From Bremerella volcania (lineage in GTDB: Bacteria; Planctomycetota; Planctomycetia; Pirellulales; Pirellulaceae): a stretch of DNA of 64,000 nt. This document shows, piece after piece, positions 62,161-64,000 of the stretch (its first letter is position 1; each line of letters starts with the position of its first letter). Under the pieces are notes generated by a model, which saw nothing but the letters and a program-made list of their open reading frames with translations, searched no databases and was not told the origin of the DNA. The position numbers were made by a program, and so were the translations under genes. The DNA lies in NCBI RefSeq assembly GCF_007748115.1, contig NZ_CP036289.1:1364001-1428000 (forward strand). Direction: 5' to 3'.

Positions 62161-62696
62161 AGCATCGTTGCCGCTGTGAAGGCGCTGAAACAACCGGGGT
62201 AAGGAATCTGGCAGTGTAGCAAATTTACGCCTTGTCGCTCACCACCTTGTTCAAATCGGTCATCTTGGTCGAAATCGGACGAGATTGTCAAAAATGGGGG
62301 CAGGTTTCGCTAAAAAGTGACGGTTAGTGTTAGATCGTCTTGCTTGTTTCCGGATGGATGTCTGGTAAAACAGGCAATATGCAAAAGCATCCTGCCTGAC
62401 CGCTTTTTTTCGAGACCTACCTCCTTCTGCTGTTAGCAGATCTCCCTGTTTTTGAGAACTTTTACAGCTTCCTGAAACCATCTCCAAGGGGGTGGAACAA
62501 AGGCTGTAAAGTCCGTAAAGTAAACGGAATGCGCTCCCCTCATCCGGGTGCGACAGAAAACTCCGGCACGAGAACTATGAATCCATATAATGTGAGATGG
62601 AACGAAATGTCCCCCCGGGCGTTGGGCTCGTCTCGCTTCTCGTGGCCACTAATTAAACCTCCCACCTCAGAGAAGAGTCCGACTAAGGAGTAACTT
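62161..62696. other. Long intergenic region before the cupredoxin-like genes
   Basis: 536 bases between divergent genes, AT-richer than the coding DNA. It carries the upstream region of purD and of the cupredoxin-like pair. A frame on the minus strand (62260-62487) has basic, unstructured composition and no start site and is not taken as a gene. No RNA or repeat was recognised. Confidence 0.45.
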
Positions 62697-63476
62697 ATGA
62701 AGAAGACACAACTTGGATTGATGCTGTTAGCAGTGATCGGCATTTGTGCCCAAAGTGCCGTCGCTCAGGAATGGGGTACCGTCAAAGGGCGTTTTGTGGT
62801 TGATGGCGACGTTGCCGCTCTGCCAGCGATGAACGTCACCAAAGATGCCGAATTCTGCGGTCCTAGTCTGCCGGATCCGTCGATCCTCGTCGGCGAAAAG
62901 AATGGCCTGCAGAACGTGGCGATCTGGCTGTATCTCGATCGTGGCGACAAGGCCCCAGCCGTTCACCCCGATTACGCTGCCGCCGCCAAGACGCCGGTCG
63001 TGGTCGACAACAAGGCCTGTCTGTATGCCCCGCACGTGGCGACGATCATGGTTGGCCAGCCAGTCGAATTCAAGAACTCGGACCCAATCCCGCATAACTT
63101 CAAGGTCGAAGGTTTCGCTAACGCCGGTATGAACAACCTGGTTCCCGTGGGTGGCGTTTACGAACACAAGTTCGACAGCGAAGAACGTTACCCCATGAAC
63201 GCCAGCTGCTCGATCCACCCTTGGATGTCGGCCAAGCTCGTCGTTCGTGAACTGCCTTACATGGCCGTCACCGGTGAAGATGGTTCGTTCGAGATCAAGA
63301 ACCTGCCTGTCGGCGAGCACAAGCTGCAAATCTGGCACGAAGTGCCTGGTACGATCAAGGAAATGACCGTGGGTGGTAAGAAGGTCAAAGATCGTAAAGG
63401 GCTGCTGGAGATCACCGTCAAACCAGGCGACAACGACCTGGGTGACATCGCCATCGATGCCGGCGACCTGAAGTAA
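62697..63476 (+). CDS. Exported cupredoxin-like protein (copy 1)
   Basis: 259 residues; AAGGAG precedes the ATG. A signal peptide (LMLLAVIGICAQSAVAQ) is followed by EWGTVKGRFVVDG. The middle has a plastocyanin-type copper site: His133 in DPIPHNFKVEGF and Cys171, His174, Met177 in CSIHPWM. The C-terminal 80 residues form a carboxypeptidase-regulatory-like sandwich (TGEDGSFEIKNLPVGEHKLQIW). An electron-transfer or copper-binding periplasmic role is likely. Copy 2 begins 25 bases after the stop. Confidence 0.86.
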   Translation: MKKTQLGLMLLAVIGICAQSAVAQEWGTVKGRFVVDGDVAALPAMNVTKDAEFCGPSLPDPSILVGEKNGLQNVAIWLYLDRGDKAPAVHPDYAAAAKTPVVVDNKACLYAPHVATIMVGQPVEFKNSDPIPHNFKVEGFANAGMNNLVPVGGVYEHKFDSEERYPMNASCSIHPWMSAKLVVRELPYMAVTGEDGSFEIKNLPVGEHKLQIWHEVPGTIKEMTVGGKKVKDRKGLLEITVKPGDNDLGDIAIDAGDLK

Positions 63477-63501
63477 CCTGGACCTTCTCGGAGCTGATCC
63501 G

Positions 63502-64000
63502 ATGAGACTGACGAATATCCTCATGTTGACGCTGATTGTCTTGGGCATCTTTGCCCAGGACTTGTTTGCGCAGCAGTGGGGAACGATCACTGGCCGTTTC
63601 GTGGTCAAAGGAGTTGCGGCTAAACCACCGGCGATGAACATGCCCGCCGCAGTGGCAGGCGTCTGTCCCGGCCCGCTGGCTAACCCGCAGCTTCGCGTCG
63701 GTCCGAAGAATGAATTGCAGGACGTCGCCGTGTGGTTGTACTTGGATCGTGGCGAGGATGCTCCCGAGCCACACCCAATGTACGCTCCCCTGAGAAACAT
63801 GCCGGTGCAGATATCGAACAAGGTATGTCTCTATGAACCTCATGTCGCCACGATCCAACCAGGACAAACGGTCCAGTTCGTGAATGCCGATCCCATTCCA
63901 CATAATTTCAAAGTGGAAGGATTCGCGAATGCGGGGATCAATTTCCTGGTTCCGGTAAACGGCATGCAGCCTCATATATTCCAAGCCGAAGAGCGCTATC
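63502..64000 (+). CDS. Exported cupredoxin-like protein (copy 2), cut by the window end
   Basis: 166 residues are visible. GGAG precedes the ATG. The signal peptide (LMLTLIVLGIFAQDLFAQ) and QWGTITGRFVVKG parallel copy 1, as do QDVAVWLYLDRGED, KVCLYEPHVATIQPGQ and DPIPHNFKVEGFANAG, including the first copper His. The Cys-His-Met part lies beyond the window. Tandem duplicate of copy 1 and almost certainly in one operon. Confidence 0.88.
   Translation, partial: MRLTNILMLTLIVLGIFAQDLFAQQWGTITGRFVVKGVAAKPPAMNMPAAVAGVCPGPLANPQLRVGPKNELQDVAVWLYLDRGEDAPEPHPMYAPLRNMPVQISNKVCLYEPHVATIQPGQTVQFVNADPIPHNFKVEGFANAGINFLVPVNGMQPHIFQAEERY

Noticed and set aside
62260-62487. 75-codon frame upstream of the cupredoxin genes
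   Set aside because: Basic, irregular composition, no ribosome binding site, AT-rich intergenic setting.
1-64000. CRISPR arrays, tRNA or rRNA genes and integrases
   Set aside because: No regularly spaced repeats, no cloverleaf with a GTTCRA arm that I could fold by eye, no rRNA sequence and no recombinase gene were found; a tRNA scan was not possible here.

Overview
The window looks like chromosomal DNA of a planctomycete, most likely of the Pirellulales (Blastopirellula, Bremerella or Rhodopirellula type). The signs are five secreted sulfatase genes, two prepilin-like DUF1559 proteins each followed by a small lipoprotein, PQQ-propeller, YHYH and Gfo/Idh/MocA proteins with export signals, plasma-membrane proteins with an N-terminal NP[FY]xSP motif, moderately high GC, loosely packed genes on both strands, and several TTG or GTG starts chosen by a good ribosome binding site. 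The genus is an inference; no rRNA or tRNA gene was seen.

Layout. 1-2.1 kb: minus-strand group of a NagB-fold sugar-phosphate deaminase-like enzyme, a PIG-L deacetylase and a cut-off membrane protein. 2.2-6.6 kb: tail-specific protease Prc, divergent from an FHA-GAF sigma-54 activator. 6.7-11.6 kb: YheT-like hydrolase, PQQ propeller protein and three exported or membrane proteins. 11.6-14.4 kb: DUF4404 protein and two trypsin-fold PDZ proteins, one active-looking and one with a lost triad and a PDZ domain nested inside the protease fold. 14.7-17.4 kb: SDR enzyme, a DUF1559 gene broken by one in-frame stop, and its lipoprotein. 17.4-23.6 kb: two paralogous membrane proteins bracketing a sulfatase and a tandem pair of exported TPR proteins with C-terminal anchors.

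23.8-29.1 kb: argG, then an accessory-looking pocket with a putative cysteine hydrolase, a decayed second copy of the argG 3' end with its terminator, an AT-rich membrane protein of unknown type, and a CxxC protein whose tail runs into a hairpin repeat. 29.1-40.3 kb: sulfatase-SMP-30 fusion, YkvA protein, amidohydrolase, phytanoyl-CoA dioxygenase-like, RDD, LMW-phosphatase-like, YHYH, two esterase-like hydrolases, YpfJ metallopeptidase, and a second member of the putative cysteine hydrolase family. 40.5-50.1 kb: a carbohydrate locus with a XylR-type regulator, relic of a sialate O-acetylesterase, three sulfatases, a Gfo/Idh/MocA oxidoreductase and a PL9-like pectate lyase, suited to desulfating and cutting a sulfated acidic polysaccharide.

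50.2-57.4 kb: small membrane proteins, an intact DUF1559/lipoprotein pair, a duplicated ABC-2 permease, a lipoprotein and a TolC-type outer membrane factor. 57.7-62.2 kb: pyrB with a dihydroorotase homologue that has lost its metal ligands, a NYN-domain protein and purD (nucleotide synthesis). 62.7-64 kb: two tandem secreted cupredoxin-like proteins, the second cut by the window end.

The observations most worth following up are the nested-PDZ pseudoprotease, the putative Cys-His-Gln hydrolase family together with the argG 3' relic, the shared NP[FY]xSP motif, the CTNTR sulfatase fusion, and the near-intact DUF1559 gene with a stop codon.
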